This document shows, in pieces, positions 63,656 through 64,000 of a stretch of DNA of 64,000 nt. The position numbers and the translations under genes are program-made. The notes under the pieces were generated by a model. It saw nothing but the letters and a program-made list of their open reading frames with translations. It was not told where the DNA came from and searched no databases. Source of the DNA: Argyresthia goedartella (taxonomy: Eukaryota > Arthropoda > Insecta > Lepidoptera > Argyresthiidae). Location: the NCBI GenBank assembly GCA_949825045.1, contig OX463824.1, positions 27,188,001-27,252,000 on the forward strand. The letters run 5' to 3'. How positions within the stretch are numbered: the stretch's first letter is position 1; each line of letters starts with the position of its first letter.

Positions 63656-64000
63656 GTAACGGCATTAAAGGCTAAGGTCGAGCCACCGCTATCAGTAGCT
63701 ATGATCGTCTATTCTATCTACCCCAAAAAGAGATGTCCCGATTCAGCTGTAAAATTTGTAAGTTAAGAATGATAAGTCTGAATTTCTTGTTCGCTGAGAA
63801 GTTTGTTAGGCGTACAATAGTCGAACGGAAGATTGATTCAGGAAGTTACAGTTTCAAGTTAGACCGAGAAAGCATATATGTCCGCAAGCCGGTATTTCGC
63901 ATCAGTTAGCGGTGTATTGCGCCAGATCGATCGTTGTTGTATTTTGTGTGATGGTACCATTTGTTTTTTTTGTATTTATGGGCGCTTAGATTTTCTTTTA
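63656..64000 (+). other. Foreign sequence interrupting the LINE, possible LTR start
   Basis: The LINE changes abruptly at 63654-63656 to TGTAACGGCATTAAAGG. The first eight bases TGTAACGG are the same as the start of the 1299-bp LTR at 14965. No coding frame to the end of the window. The other end lies outside, so the type is unproven. Confidence 0.4.

Noticed and set aside
1..64000. A bacterial-type defence, CRISPR or operon system
   Set aside because: Codon use, SINEs, LINEs and LTR elements show eukaryotic DNA; no repeat-spacer array or gene cluster exists.

Overview
This window looks like gene-poor, transposon-dense insect chromatin, most probably from a moth or butterfly. The pointers are a mag-type Ty3/gypsy element with 100-bp LTRs, a maT-type (DD37D) mariner, tRNA-derived SINEs ending in (TTA)n, LINE 3' ends with a run of TGATGATGA, and AT-rich sequence throughout. 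I found no host protein-coding gene and no tRNA or rRNA gene. Every sizeable open frame that I can interpret belongs to a transposable element.

Layout. 1-1745: 3' part of a gypsy pol (CsRn1-like), cut off by a LINE fragment (1746-2430). 3612-9907: a minus-strand mdg1/412-like gypsy element with both LTRs and a TACC target duplication; its 5' LTR holds a 578-bp TIR element and its integrase a LINE 3' tail. 10.26-11.2 kb: two palindromic MITEs. 11211-29765: a minus-strand BEL/Pao element with an env-like frame, LTRs of 235/234 bp and a CATAT target duplication. It carries two later insertions: a plus-strand gypsy element with 1299-bp LTRs (14965-23125) and a 5'-truncated LINE (25677-27560). 29771-30790: another LINE RT remnant. 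33.1-34.1 kb: TTAA-flanked MITE with a tandem duplication and hairpins. 35427-41410: a four-layer nest in which a SINE contains a DD37D mariner, which contains a mag-like LTR element, which contains a second copy of the same SINE family. 41.4-64 kb: scattered SINEs, MITEs, RTE-like tails, a decayed DDE transposase (59988-60760, minus) and a LINE (61890-63655) of the same family as the fragments at 1.7 and 44 kb.

How the parts relate. There is no operon-like or pathway organisation; the logic is successive insertion. Relative ages read from LTR pairs agree with nesting: the mdg1-like LTRs differ by several percent, the BEL LTRs by about two positions in 235, and the LTRs of the gypsy nested in BEL by one base in 1299. 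The elements are mostly broken: in-frame stops (several at positions where a tryptophan is conserved), small frameshifts, and a SINE replacing the RT core of the mag-like element. The best-preserved coding sequences are the gag and pol of the mdg1-like element, the BEL RT and env-like frames, and the gag of the nested gypsy element, whose gag-pol junction carries a textbook A AAA AAC slippery site.

I looked for a new biological system and did not find one that I can defend. The most unusual signals are a set of perfect 17-22-bp-arm hairpins (one demonstrably made inside a LINE by local inverted copying), the clean nesting records, and the env-bearing BEL element.
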